Shown here: one piece after another, positions 1-12,309 of the stretch
Layout of the letters: each line of letters starts with the position of its first letter
Numbering within the stretch: position 1 is the stretch's first letter
DNA from: Lycium barbarum
Lineage: Eukaryota > Streptophyta > Magnoliopsida > Solanales > Solanaceae
Assembly (NCBI RefSeq): GCF_019175385.1
Contig: NC_083337.1
Coordinates: forward strand, 23,382,385 to 23,446,384
DNA: 64,000 nt
Direction: 5' to 3'
Position numbers and translations under genes: made by a program
Notes under the pieces: generated by a model
Told to the model about the DNA's origin: nothing
Databases searched by the model: none
Seen by the model: the letters and a program-made list of their open reading frames with translations, nothing else

Positions 1-1263
1 GACTTTATTATTTTTAACTAAATTTTAATTTTAATTATTAAAGTTGTCTGGATTGTCCTTCAACTTCAACTGCATTTAATACGGAGGTACCCAATTTGGT
101 AGATGCTAAAGCTAACGGTTATATAGTCCGAAACTGTTTTTGCACTTTCTGACAAATGTATCTTTTCTAAAACTTCCGCTTTTCATTTTTCAAAACCATC
201 AAACCACTTCATCTTACTTCCAAATTCTTTCAAAAAAGCCATACTAAATCCATCTTCTCAGATCGATCTCCATGGAAAATCAAAAAATTCCACTTCCCAG
301 ACCAACCACATACAACATACAGAATCAGAAACGGCGCAAAACAAACTCAGTTACCAAAGGTATTATGATCTTTTATTACCACTACCATCTGTGATCAATA
401 ATTTTTATAAAAACTTCCGGTTTCAAGCTTAAAACAAATAAAACCATTAGAGTAATGATGGTATAGAAAAATCAGGTCTAAGTTATGCAGTCGGTATAGT
501 GAAAGATTTACTGCTTAAGAGTAGAAAAATTATTCAAATAAATTTAACTTGGAATTGAGGTTGCTTGGAGAAGTTACAGTTATCGACATTACTAGAAGCG
601 TTTTAAAGTGTTGAAGGGAGTGGAACTATAGTGTTAGGTTGTTTCCAGTCGATAATCAAGTAATGAGACTAATTATTATTGTTTTTTATGACAAGGAACC
701 TGCAGCCTTTACCCTTTGGGTGCGCACAGTATAAACCCCGCACCTGTACAATAGCCCGCAAACCACACTAGAGAAATATACAAAATATAATTGATTTATT
801 GATGAACTCATATGAAAAATATGCAAAATAATAAATTCCTTTGCTCTCGCGTGCTAGATACACATATTTGACGAATTCTATCATCTATTACTTAAACCTC
901 TTCTGTTGATAATTTTTTTTTTCCCTATCATATTCTAACTTGCGTAATTTTTTCTATTGCTCTGATTTAGCATATTTTCCTTTACATGTACTGCTAAATC
1001 TAGAAGCTGAGTTGAGATAACATACATATTTCTTCTACAGATAATGTTGAACCCTCCAAAAACAGAAACTATGCTGCCGAAAATGAAGAAAGACTTCCTC
1101 CTTTGTCTGATATAACAAATGGTGAGTGACAACATCCTTGATTTAATATATTTACAATAGCTTTCCTTGAACTTACTGTACCATAATTTATTCTTATTTG
1201 AATGTTTTCTTAAGTTGGATAATAGTTAAACAACTAATGATGAATATATAACTCATTGTGTAG

Positions 1264-1648
1264 ACATGAGAACACGTCATCTTCTTCCTGATTTAAACAC
1301 ATTTCCTATATTGCAAGGTTAGTCCCTCAATTGTGTTCTTTATTTAAGACCTTTATCATATACACTTTCTTTTGACTTATTTTGTTCATCTGTGTTACTT
1401 ATAAACATTAAACAATGCCATCATAGGTATGCACGATGACAACATATTGCCTGATTTAACTGACACTCCAACTGAAAAAGGTATGAGAATTTGTTTGTCT
1501 TATTAATTTTTAGTCCAAAGTGGATCACAAGTTTTAAAAACCAATACTTTAACAGGATTTTGTAATTGATAATAAAATTTATATTACTTTGTAGATGTGC
1601 AAATACATAATTCCCTACCTGATTTAAATGACACACCACAACTGGAAG
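1264..1648 (+). repeat. Three consecutive 54-nt Helitron exons of related sequence
   Basis: Exons 1264-1317, 1427-1480 and 1595-1648 are each exactly 54 nt, each flanked by AG and GT, and each in the same splice phase (one base carried over). They encode 18-residue units with the shared core LPDL followed by N/T-x-x-P (HLLPDLNTFP, NILPDLTDTP, NSLPDLNDTP). The introns between them are 109-114 bp and AT-rich. Same length, phase and motif point to tandem exon duplication; the role of the unit is unknown to me. Confidence 0.75.
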
Positions 1649-4600
1649 GTGAGAATTTCAAATTTTCATTCGTTATCAGTTAAAATAAATTACAATATTA
1701 GGATTACTGGAAATTAATTAGTCTAACTCTCTTACTAGAGATTGAGGCTGCAATAAACGACACAGTTATACAGGGTACGTTTCTAGGAAATATTGGTTTA
1801 ACTTCAAAAAAATGACATAATACGAGGAAAAAAAAAGACATCATACGATATGTGACTTTCTGAATGTACAATCTTAAATTTAACAAAAAGATCATTACGT
1901 TTACATCAATATCGCTCAATAATTTTACACATAACAGGGCAGCTGCAAACTAACATAGAAGATGACGATGAAGAGGAGTATCCAGGTATGACAAGCATAC
2001 CTTTGAAACTGCCGTTACTATTAGAGATGAATCTATATTGACAAATATAGATGTATATATTAAAAAAAACCTCTATAATTGATTTAACGACTTTCTTTAG
2101 ATGTGGATGTTGAATGTGGCGACATTTGCACTGAAGGTACTTGTGAGAAACTCTTATTCACATAAAACAATGCTATAAATCAAATCAATTATCTTGTGTC
2201 ATTAAATTTATATATACTATTGCAAGTATAGATTACTGGGATATAGGAGATGCTACATATGAATGCAAAAAGTGTGGAGCTATATTTTTGTATGAAGAAA
2301 GAATCCACAAGCATTACAACTCAAAAAACCCAATTTTCACAATGTGCTATCAAAAAGGAAAAATAAAACTTCCAGATCTTAAGAAACCTCCTCAAGTTTT
2401 GGAACAACTACTGTTTGGAACAGGTTAGAGGAATCATTACTTTTAATATCAATATATTCAAATCAAATTATACTCACATTCATCATTCTGCAATTATTTT
2501 ATTACAAGTCATAAAAGTAATCATTTTCGAGAAAAAATAAAGAGTTATAACTCTATGTTCTCATTTACATCAATGGGGGGAAAGGTTATAACTCTATGTT
2601 CTCATTTACTCTGTCAATCAGACACAAGGGCCAAGAACATTCAGATTATTTGGACAAAATTATCATCAAATTGGGAGCTTACTACCTCCTGAAGGATCTA
2701 CTCCAAAGTTTGCACAGTTATATATCTATGATACAGAAAATGAAGTTGCAAATAGAATTAACGCTGTCAGGTTACTATTCTACCTTATTTGTATAATACT
2801 ATGCAAATAAAAATTAATTTAGATGACCTTATTGATATCATATATTTTCTTTCAGTCGGGGCCAAGATGTTAATAAACTTCATGCTGAAATTGTTGCTGA
2901 TCTAACACAAATGCTCGATGTAAATAATGTTTTGGCCAAGACTTTTAGAATGGTCTGAGATAGATTCCAAGAAAATATCAACTCAAATGCGAAGCTCAGA
3001 CTAATAGGGAAAAGCGGTACCGATGGTACAAGATACAACTTACCAACAATAACAGAAGTAGCTGCTTTAGTGGTAGGTGACTTTGAAGTTTCTGGATGTG
3101 ATCGTAACATCATTATAGAAACACAATCTGGGCAGCTACAAAGGATAAATGAACTAAATGCTGCATATTTAGGTCTACAATACCCTTTACTTTTTCCTTA
3201 TGGTGAAGACGGGTATAGAGAGGACATTCCTTTAAGTGGAGGTGATAAATCATCGGGAGGAAGGCAATATGTTAGCATGCGATAATATTTTGTCTATAGA
3301 ATTCAAGAAAGAAAAGGCGAAGTTCCTACCATTGTGTCTTCAAGAAGACTATTTCAACAGTTTTTAGTTGATGGCTATACAATGATTGAGTCTTGTCGGT
3401 TGAATTTATCAGGACTCATCAAAAGCCATTAAGAGTTGATTTTTATAAGGTCCTAACATATGCTATTTTACATGGAGACACTGATCCTTCATCCCAAGGT
3501 AAAAGAGTAATTTTACCATCAAGATGTACAGGGGGTGCGCGATATATGTTGCAGAATTATCAAGATGCTATGGCTATATGCAAATGGGTTGGGTACCCTG
3601 ATCTTTTTATCACATTTACTTGCAATCCTAAGTGGCCAGAGATTACTAGATTCGTAGAGAGCAGAGGGTTGACTCCTGAAGATCGTCCAGATATCTTAAG
3701 CAGGGTGTTCAAAATCAAATTGGACGGCTTAATAAAGGATTTGAAAGACAATCAAGTTTTTGGACAAGTAAAAGCAGGTATATAATATTTACACTTTAAA
3801 CTTACATATAGATGCTAATTTTATAAGATCTTTTTTTTAATATATATGATTTTGACAAACCTTTTTTTTATATTAAACTCGGTTGATTTCCAATGCAGTG
3901 ATTTATACCAATGAGTTCCAAAAACGAGGGTTGCTCATATCTTGCTTTTTCTTCATGAGCATAATAAATTTCCATGTGCCTCAGATATTGATCGAATAAT
4001 TTCAGCAGAAATACCACATGAAGGGGATGATCCTTATTATTATAATGTCGTGAAAAATTTGATGATGCATGGCCCATGTGGTTTTGCTAGGAAGTCCTCT
4101 CCTTGCATGCAGAATGGTAAATGTATGAAACACTTTCCTAAAACATTTGTTGACGCAACAATAGTTGACGAAGAAGGATATCATGTTTATAGAAGAAGGG
4201 ATAATGGTAGAACAATTATGAAAAATGGTATTGAATTGGAGAACAGGTATGTGGTGCCACACAATCGCTTCTTATTATTAAAATATGCTGCTCATATCAA
4301 TGTGGAATGGTGCAACCAATCACAATCAATAAAATACTTATTTAAGTATGTTAATAAAGGGCATGATCGTGCAACTGCTGCTTTTTCACAAAGTACTCAT
4401 GAGGATGGTTCATCAACTGTTGATGAAATCAACATGTATTATGATTGTCGCTACATATCACCATGTGAAGCCGCATGGAGAATATTTAAATTTCCAATTC
4501 ACCATAGAGAGCCGCCAGTGGAAAGACTATCATTCCATCTTCCAATTGAACAACCCGTCATTTTCTCTGATGATGATCACATTGAGAATGTAGTAAATAG

Positions 4601-5097
4601 ACCAACTGTAAGGGAAACGATGTTTTTGAGTTGGTTTGAGGCAAACAAAGAATATCTGGAAGCAAGAGATTTTACTTATGCAGAATTCCCTCTTAAATTT
4701 AGGTGGGATCAAAATTTTAAAAAATGGGTCAGGAGAAAAACATCTGTATTTTCTATTGGGAGGATTTTCTTTGTTACTCCGGGGATCAGAGAGTTATATT
4801 ATCTGAGGTTGTTGTTGAATATAATCAAAGGTCCAATTTCTTATGATGAACTAAGAAATGACCATTCCACTTTTAGAGATGCATGTTATGCACTTGGTTT
4901 GTTGGATGACGACAAAGAGTATGTCGATGCTATAAAGGAGGCCAGTAACTGGGGAATGCCATCTTATCTTAGACAATTATTTGTCATGTTGTTGTTATCA
5001 AATTCAATGTCACGACCAGAATTTGTTTGGCAAGCATCATGGTGGTTATTGTCAGACGATATCCTTCATGAAGTAAGAACATTATTGGATAACTCAG

Positions 5098-6087
5098 GTA
5101 TAAAAAAATATGATTATATAATTACAATGTTTTTTATGTGCTCTCTAAAATAAACATTAAGTAAATGTTGATACCTGATAACTACTGTATATTCTACTTC
5201 CTTGCATTTGGTAGTCTAATAAACAAAGACAATTCTCTATTTTTATTTGTTCAATGTTTAACAAAAATTCAGGTTTTTTTTACCATTTCGTCTTACATGT
5301 TCTAAGCGCGTTTAAAAATGTATCTTTCTTAAAAAATTGGTTGTGCCCTGTTTTGGACTTGAGTCTACTGCCAGGGACTTAAGGATCTGGCCACACTAAT
5401 TGCTACCTTAAATGAGTACACCAGAACTTCATAAGTTAAACTTAGAGTGCTAAAATGTTTAGTTTAGAGTGCTTGATGTGCAAAAAATATGATGAAGTTT
5501 GCAGATTATTTTGGTGAAGTTTTTCGTGACATTTATAGTGCTCAAATGTTCAAAACATGTGCTAAAATCTGTATTTTTTTTAGTGAAGTATAGTGTGCTG
5601 AAATCTGGACCTGATTTGTAGTGAAAGTGTGCTGAAAGGCTACTGAATTTGCACTATAAAAATTGCAGATTTTGCTGCCAATTCTCACTTTTAATTGGGT
5701 GTTCAGCTGAAACTTTTCTACAATGTGGAGTTTCTCCAAATTGACACTACCAGTTTGGTATTGAAACTTTCTAACATTACACATATATGACTGAAATACT
5801 TTCCATAACGTGCTAAGTTTGCTGAAATATTAAAATTACTTCTAGATTATTGGAAAGAAGTAAGGAAGAACTTTATTCACATCGTGACAGGTCTTTCTCT
5901 TTTGACTTATTGTAATTCATTTAGTTACATAACAAAAAAGAGTATTCCAGATCCAATCTTTGATATGGTATTCGATAACATTTTTTATGCTAAAAAGCAG
6001 CAACTACATATACGTGAAACTACATGATTGAGTTTTATTTATGACTACATATATTATTTAAAATTTTTATGTCATCGAGAGGCATAG
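5098..6087 (+). other. Long intron-like stretch within the Helitron gene
   Basis: The Rep coding frame ends at a GT donor (5098) and helicase coding resumes near 6090. The roughly 1 kb between is AT-rich with no supported coding frame. The words GTGCTGAAA / GTGCTAAAA recur several times around 5400-5830, giving a loosely repetitive look. It may be an intron or an intron enlarged by a small insertion; I see no TSD or terminal repeat to settle this. Confidence 0.45.
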
Positions 6088-6425
6088 CTTACAGATGATG
6101 AATTGAAAAATCGCTGCTTGCAAAAGATGGAGAGGACATTAAAAGGTTGTGTAAAAAGTTTTAATGATTTTCCAACAATGCCAAGACCAGATTACAGTGA
6201 GCAAGACGTTGATGGTGCCAACAGACTAATTAATGAGGAATTGCGCTATAACAAACGCTCTTTGACAGAGGAACATCAACAATTAGTGATGAAATTAACA
6301 GCTGAATAGAAGTGTGTGTATGATAAAATCATGACTGCAGTGAACTAAGACAGAGGGGGGTTATTCTTTTTATATGGTCATGCTGGAACTAGAAAAACAT
6401 TTATGTGGAAAACATTGTCTTCTGG

Positions 6426-6606
6426 TGTCACGACCCAGCTAGGGGCCGCGACGGGTACCCGGGGCTAACCACCGAGCATCACTCATTCTATTACTCATTA
6501 TACTCATCCGACGTTTCTTTATCAATTTCATACTCGAATTTTAAGAAAATCACCTTCCATTTCAAACATGTTATCCTTTTATATACATAAGCCATTAGGC
6601 TATCAA

Positions 6607-6657
<51 letters not shown>

Positions 6658-9043
6658 CATATACAGGATGGCAACCTCGTGAAACCACATAACCCACACT
6701 GCGTATCTACGAGCCTCTACTGGAGTACTAGACATGTAGACTGGACAGGACCCCGTCGTGCCCATATATACAAATGTACACAAAAGAATGATCAAGCACC
6801 TCCGAAATAAAGGAGTGCTTTCAATCGGCTAACAGCTCTTACGAGTCCGGCTCAAGCTCGCCTCGCTGTCTACCTCTGGGCATGAACATAGCGTCCAAAT
6901 AAAACGGACGTCAGTACGAATATTGTACTGAGTATGTAAGACAAGAATGAAATAAATATAATAGGAGGATCGGGAGCCATAAGAGAAAGATATAACCTGC
7001 AAGAGTGTCATAAGCAATACATTTCGTACATATATCATATTTTACATAATCATGGTACATATGTCATCACATCACATATCTCATCACATCACAATCCTCA
7101 TCGTTATCCCACGTCCGGGTAACCATCATATGCCGCCCACTAGTGGTGATCATGCCCGACACTCTAGGATCGGTGTAAACATAGCAGCCCGCCTTAGCGG
7201 TAACATGCCCGGCCATTGAGGCACGGTGGAATCATATGTAGCTCGCCTTAGCGGTGACATGCCCGGCTATCTAGGCGCGGTGGAATCATATCGTCATATC
7301 GTCAATCATAATCCATCATTATTACACATCTCATGAACATATCGTAATCTTATCATAGCTCGGCATTTTCATACATAACATAGGCATATTATAGGCCAGC
7401 ATCATTGATCATCTTATAGACATATTATGACTTAGTATTATTTCACATTTATCACTAGGAACATACATTAAACTTTGAAGACAACCATAACTACATCGGG
7501 GTGACATAAGGTCGTGAACCCCCGATTATATTATGAACATTTACGAGTAGCCTGCCTCACCTTGAAGGAAATAATACATAAGGTGAGTGTGAGCAATAAT
7601 ATCATGAACTCCTGAATCGCTATACTTTAACTCATTATCATCACTACCATGCTCGAATGTAGTTTAGTATATTTACGAACTCATAAGCTCCATCATAGAG
7701 GAGGATCATGGAAAGACTTGGAAGATTCATGCCTTTGAAGGAAGGGATAAGCCTTACATACCTTTGTCATTTAATTAGCCTAGCGTTCGCTTGTTATCCT
7801 TCAATGTCACGTGTCTACCTTCAAGAGGGAATTCGCATTAACGTTAGTTAGTCGACTATAAGAACGCGCTACTATTTCTAGAGAAAATTGGACAGCACTC
7901 CCTTTGTTTATACTACTTTCCCCACATTCTATGTCAACTCTCAAACGTTCATAACAACATTCTCAATATGATAGACAACAGTCATCATTCATTTACAACA
8001 TCCGTATTTCACAATTTGTCTTCAATTTCTCCATAATCATGGCAATGGTTCAACGTTGCATTTTTCTCACGTAGGACACTTATTCGATGTTCTAAATGTC
8101 ATTCATAGCATTTTCATAATCACAAAGTATTAATGATCATGGCTCAATTCAAACCTTTACTCAATATTGCTACTATTCACACTTTCATGACCCATTTCTT
8201 ACATCCTTTTATAATCTAAGTATTTCAACTCTTCCATACCCTATATAACATGTAAATGCCATAAACTTTACCTTAGATGTTGTAGGAACAAGCCTTGAGT
8301 GGTATTACTCTTCTTGCACCAAAACCCTAGTTTGCTTTTCTTGAAATTTCTTAACTTGGATGAACCTTGATGTGTTTCATACACTTGATTCACTTGGATT
8401 CTTGATATTGATCTTTGATTTGATTTGTTTCCTTGTAGATGAAGAGTGGAGAATATTCTAGAGGTTTCTAAAGAGAAGCATCGTGGAAATGAAATTAATT
8501 TAATGAGCTTGGGTCTCCTTTTAATGACTTAAAATCTAATCCGGAATGAACAGTAGTTGAAGTGCACACTGGTCGTAAACCCAGTTTACGGTCCGTATTC
8601 TAGTTTACGGGTCGTATTTCGTGGTCGTATTTAAGCATAACAGAACCAGAAAGGTATGTTGGAGCTCATGGTGATTTACGATCACGGTTTACGGGCCGAA
8701 TTTCAATTTACGGTCTGTATTCCAAGTCGTATTTAACCATTTGAACATTTAGCAGAAAGTTGAAATTTTGTAAGTTGGAATACGACATGGCAGTTTACGG
8801 GCCGTATACCACTTTACGGTCCGTATTTCTTCGACGAGACTAAAGTGCAAATCTTCAACTTTTCACATTTTCAGGACCCGTAAGTAATCGTTGTGGAGGA
8901 TAACCTATCTCTTATTCCCATTGCCTTTGAAATCTTACCTAGGGTCGTTGAACGTCATTCCCTTTTGATTAAAACATCGTATACTCGTCTTATTTGTTAG
9001 TCTATTCATTGTACGTTCACGGGGAAGTTTCCGAGGTGTAACA
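6426..9043 (-). repeat. Tekay-1 3' LTR
   Basis: 2,618 bp, the downstream LTR in element orientation. It begins on the minus strand with TGTTACACCTCGG at 9043 and ends GGTCGTGACA at 6426. It includes an (AT)n array (6610-6653), a minisatellite-like patch at about 7140-7290 in which the words CGCCTTAGCGGT and CATGCCCGGC recur, and a cluster of TTTACGG..CCGTAT palindromes at about 8570-8828. It matches 14236-16896 closely along its whole length. Confidence 0.93.
6610..6653. repeat. (AT)n microsatellite in Tekay-1 3' LTR
   Basis: A perfect alternating AT run of about 44 bp at the same LTR position as the roughly 86-bp run at 14420-14505. Confidence 0.95.
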
Positions 9044-9080
9044 TTCTTCCCCCCTTTTGGAACATTCGTCCTCGAATGTT
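9044..9080 (-). other. Tekay-1 polypurine tract and adjacent stem-loop
   Basis: On the minus strand 9060-9044 reads CCAAAAGGGGGGAAGAA directly before the 3' LTR; this is the expected plus-strand primer tract. Immediately before it lies a perfect 8-bp inverted repeat with a 4-nt loop (AACATTCG 9061-9068, CGAATGTT 9073-9080). The same stem-loop sits at the same place in Tekay-2 (54233-54252). Confidence 0.85.
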
Positions 9081-9249
9081 AAGTCATCGGGGATTTTAGA
9101 AACATTTCGCTAGAGTTTCCCCTGTAATATGACACTACCATCCTGTCATATCAACCCATAATATCATTGCCTCATAGGGCTACACCACTATATCAACATA
9201 TCTATGGCCACACATGACCAAAAGCATGAAAAGTAAGCATATATATACC

Positions 9250-10446
9250 TTATATCGTTGGCGTTTCATCCTGAATCTCTCCTGGGGGTTGGAATAAATG
9301 CGGGTACGTGGATTTCGGATTTTTCGCACTTGCCTGTCCTGAATATCGCCACAAGACATTAACTGAAGCTACCTCTTTATTTCGGAGTTTTCGCACTTGC
9401 CTGTCTAGAATAGCAATAGGCACTTCTTCATAGGTTAGCTTTTCTTTCACTTGCACATCATCTATCGGGACAATCTTTGTGGGAACTCTAACACACTTGT
9501 GGAGCATCGAAACGTGGAAGACTGGATGGAGTGATTCAAGCTCCGAGGGTAAGTCCAATTCATAGGCCACCTGACCCACTTTACGGATAATTCTATAGGG
9601 TCCAATGTATCTAGGACTTAGCTTCCCTTTCTTACCAAATCTCATCACCCCTTTCATTGGCGATACTTTCAAAAATACCCAATCATCAACCTGGAATTCC
9701 AAGTCTCGTCGGCGATTGTCTGCATAAGACTTTTAGCGACTTTGGGTTGTCAATAATCGATCTCGGATCACCTTAACTTTTTCCACCGCTTGTTGAATCA
9801 AATCAGGGCCTACTAATTGTGCTTCTCCTATTTTGAACCATCCGACTGGGGATCTACATTTCCTCCCATATAAAGCTTCATATGGGGCCTTTTGAATATT
9901 GGAATGATAGCTATTGTTGTAAGCAAACTCAATAAGGGATAAGTGATCATCCCAGCTACCACCAAAATCTAATATACATGCCCGTAGCATATCTTCCAAA
10001 GTTTAAATAGTATGCTCGGCTTGTCCATCAGTCTGTGGATGAAATGCTGTGCTAATATTCACTTGAGTGCCTAGACCTTCTTGGAAGGACTTCCAGAACT
10101 TGGCTGTAAACTGTGCCCCTCTATCTGTAATAATAGCTAATGGAATACCATGAAGTCGTACAATTTCCTTGAGATATAACCTCGCATAATCTTCGGCTGA
10201 GTACGTGGTTCTAACTGGAAGAAAATGGGCTGCTTTCGTTAGTCTATCCACGATCACCCATATAGAATCATACTTGCCATGGGAACGAGGTAACCCCACC
10301 ATAAAATCCATATTAATCACTTCCCATTTCCAAGTAGGGATTTCCATTGCTTGCAATAAGCCTCCTGGCTTTTGATATTCGGCTTTTACTTGCTAGCAAT
10401 TTGGACACTGTGCTACAAATTCTGCTATGTCCCTCTTCATGCCATC
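9250..10446 (-). pseudogene. Tekay-1 integrase with damaged chromodomain region
   Basis: Integrase inserts the cDNA copy into the genome. Three minus-strand stretches (10356-10003, 9999-9733, 9702-9250) give: end of the zinc-binding domain (CPNC, followed by a stop near 10394), catalytic core with WEVINMDF (first Asp), IITDRGAQFTAKFW (second Asp) and HPQTDGQAEH (Glu), then the C-terminal domain with VSPMKGVMRFGKKGKLSPRY. Stops occur near 10446, 10394, 10002 and 9732. At the C-terminus VLWR is followed not by a normal chromodomain but by a near copy of an upstream segment (9312-9338 copies 9379-9405), then TYPHLFQ. The chromodomain normally guides integration to heterochromatin; here it appears destroyed. 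Confidence 0.88.
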
Positions 10447-12309
10447 CTACCAATATATCATCTTGAGATCATGATACATTTTGGTTGCACCTGGGTGAAT
10501 AGAATACCGAGAATAATGGGCTTCTTCTAGAATTCGTCGGCGCAATTCTGCCACATTCGGCACACATAGCCTGTTTCGGTATCTAAGAATTCCATCCGTG
10601 GAAACATCAAATGGAGACTTCTCTTTTCCACGAGATATGTCTCTGTAATGGCATAGTTTAGGATCTTCATACTGATGCTCTTTCACTTCCATGTTCAAGG
10701 ACGAGACTGTGGGATCATTAATGCCAATCCCTGCATTACCCGAATCAATTACACACACTCCAAGATTAGCCAATTGGTGGAGCTCATGAACCATCTCTTT
10801 CTTTTCCGGAGGGATTTCACATAAACTGCCCATTGATCGGCGGCTAAGCGCATCGGCTGCTACATTCGCTTTGCCGGGGTGGTACAAAATGCTAACGTCA
10901 TAGTCTTTCAATAATTCTAACAACCGCCTCTGCCGCAGATTTAGCTCCTTCTGCTTGAAAATATATTGAAGACTCTTGTGATCTGTATGGATATCAATAT
11001 GCACACCATACAGGTAATGTCTCCACATTTTCAATGCATGAATAACCACAACTAATTCCAGGTCATGGGTTGGATAATTCTTTTCATGCTTCCGCAATTG
11101 TCTCGAAGCATATGCAATAACTCTACCTTGCTGCATCAATACGCATCCTAATCCCAAACCGGAAGCGTCACAATACACAACATAGCCATCTGACCCTTCT
11201 GGAAGAATTAAGACCGGAGCTGAGGTCAATCTGTCTTTCAACTTTTGGAAGTTACGTTCACAAACATCATTCCATTGAACTTTGGCTGACTTCTGGGTTA
11301 GTTTCGTCAATGGGGCTGAAATAGAGGAGAAGCCCTCTACGAATCTTCTATAATAACCTGCCAAACCCAGAAAACTACGAATTTCTGTAGGCGTCGTAGG
11401 CCTTGGCCAAGTCTTCACAGCTTCAATCTTCTGAGTGTCAACTCGAATGCCATCATCTGAAATAACATGGCCCAGAAATGTTACAGAATTCAACCAAAAC
11501 TCGCACTTTGAAAATTTTGCATACAATTCTCGGGCTCGAAGAATGCTAAGAACAATTCGCAAATGATCTGCATGTTCTGATTCCGTATGAGAATACACCA
11601 GAATATCATCAATAAATACTATCACAAATAAATCCAAGAGTGGCCTGAATACATTATTCATCAAGTTCATAAACACGGCCAGAGCATTAGTTAATCCAAA
11701 CGACATCACCCGGAATTCATAGTGGCCATAACTCGTTTTGAAGGCCGTTTTGGGAATATCCGCTTCTCTAACTCTCACTTGATGGTAACCCGGCCTCAAA
11801 TCTATTTTATAAAACCACTTGGCACCTTGCAATTGATCGAATAAGTCATCAATCCTTGGGAGAGGATATTTGTTCTTTATCACCACTTTGTTCAACTGCC
11901 TGTAATCAATGCACATTCGTAGGGATCCGTCTTTCTTTCTCACGAACAAGACCGGGGCTCCCCACGGTGATGAACTGGGTCTAATGAACCCTTTTTCGAG
12001 AAAATCTTTCAACTGTGCCTTTAACTCTTTCAATTCTGCCGGAGACATTCGATACGGAGGAATAGAAATAGGCTTGGTGTCCGGCAACATGTCAATAGCA
12101 AAATCAATTTCTCTTTCTGGAGGAAGACCTGGAAGCTCATCAGGAAATACATCTGGGAATTCATTCACTACCGAAATGGATTTGAAAGTTGGCGACTTTG
12201 CCTCGGTGTCATGAACTCGAACTAGATGATAAATATAACATTTAGCTATCATCTTCCTTGCCTTAAGGTAGGAAATAAACCTACCCTTTGGAGATGCTGT
12301 ATTACCCTT
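10447..12309 (-). pseudogene. Tekay-1 reverse transcriptase and RNase H (long open frame)
   Basis: A 601-codon open stretch (12252-10447), in frame with the protease frame upstream and separated from it only by one stop at 12310-12312 (TGG to TGA by comparison with Tekay-2). Order: linker with [22 protein letters not shown] with [28 protein letters not shown] and the catalytic box [10 protein letters not shown] (FIDD at 11605-11616), then RNase H with [29 protein letters not shown] and ADALSRRS, and the start of integrase ([10 protein letters not shown]). All catalytic acids of RT and RNase H look present. It is classed as a pseudogene only because the surrounding polyprotein is broken. Confidence 0.92.

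Larger units (their letters stand above)
272..6425 (+). pseudogene. Helitron Rep/helicase gene, 5' part (multi-exon, broken)
   Basis: The product would be the Helitron transposase, a HUH replication initiator fused to a PIF1-like helicase. I read an ATG at 272, then exons bounded by AG/GT: 272-359, 1041-1121, 1264-1317, 1427-1480, 1595-1648, 1739-1774, 1938-1985, 2101-2136 and 2232-2423. They stay in one frame, all ending with one extra base. Exon 2232-2423 has the family start YWDIGDATYECKKCGA with a Cys pair. The Helitron_like_N region follows (about 2500-3777), an intron 3778-3898, the Rep C-terminal part (3899-5097, with KYLFKYVNKG, the Tyr motif) and helicase from about 6090. Damage seen: a 25-bp repeat (2544-2609), stops near 2957 and 3284, a 1-bp loss near 3406, a short deletion near 3932 across the HUH motif, stops near 6307 and 6346. 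Walker A reads GHAGTRKT instead of the usual GGTGKT. Assignment is sure; the exact splice sites after 2423 are less so. Confidence 0.85.

Noticed and set aside
6491..6810. Small frames with long YIYIYI runs
   Set aside because: Products of translating the (AT)n array; the same at 14405-14662.
7140..7290. CRISPR-like alternation of repeats and spacers
   Set aside because: Units are few, imperfect and uneven, inside an LTR of a plant retrotransposon.
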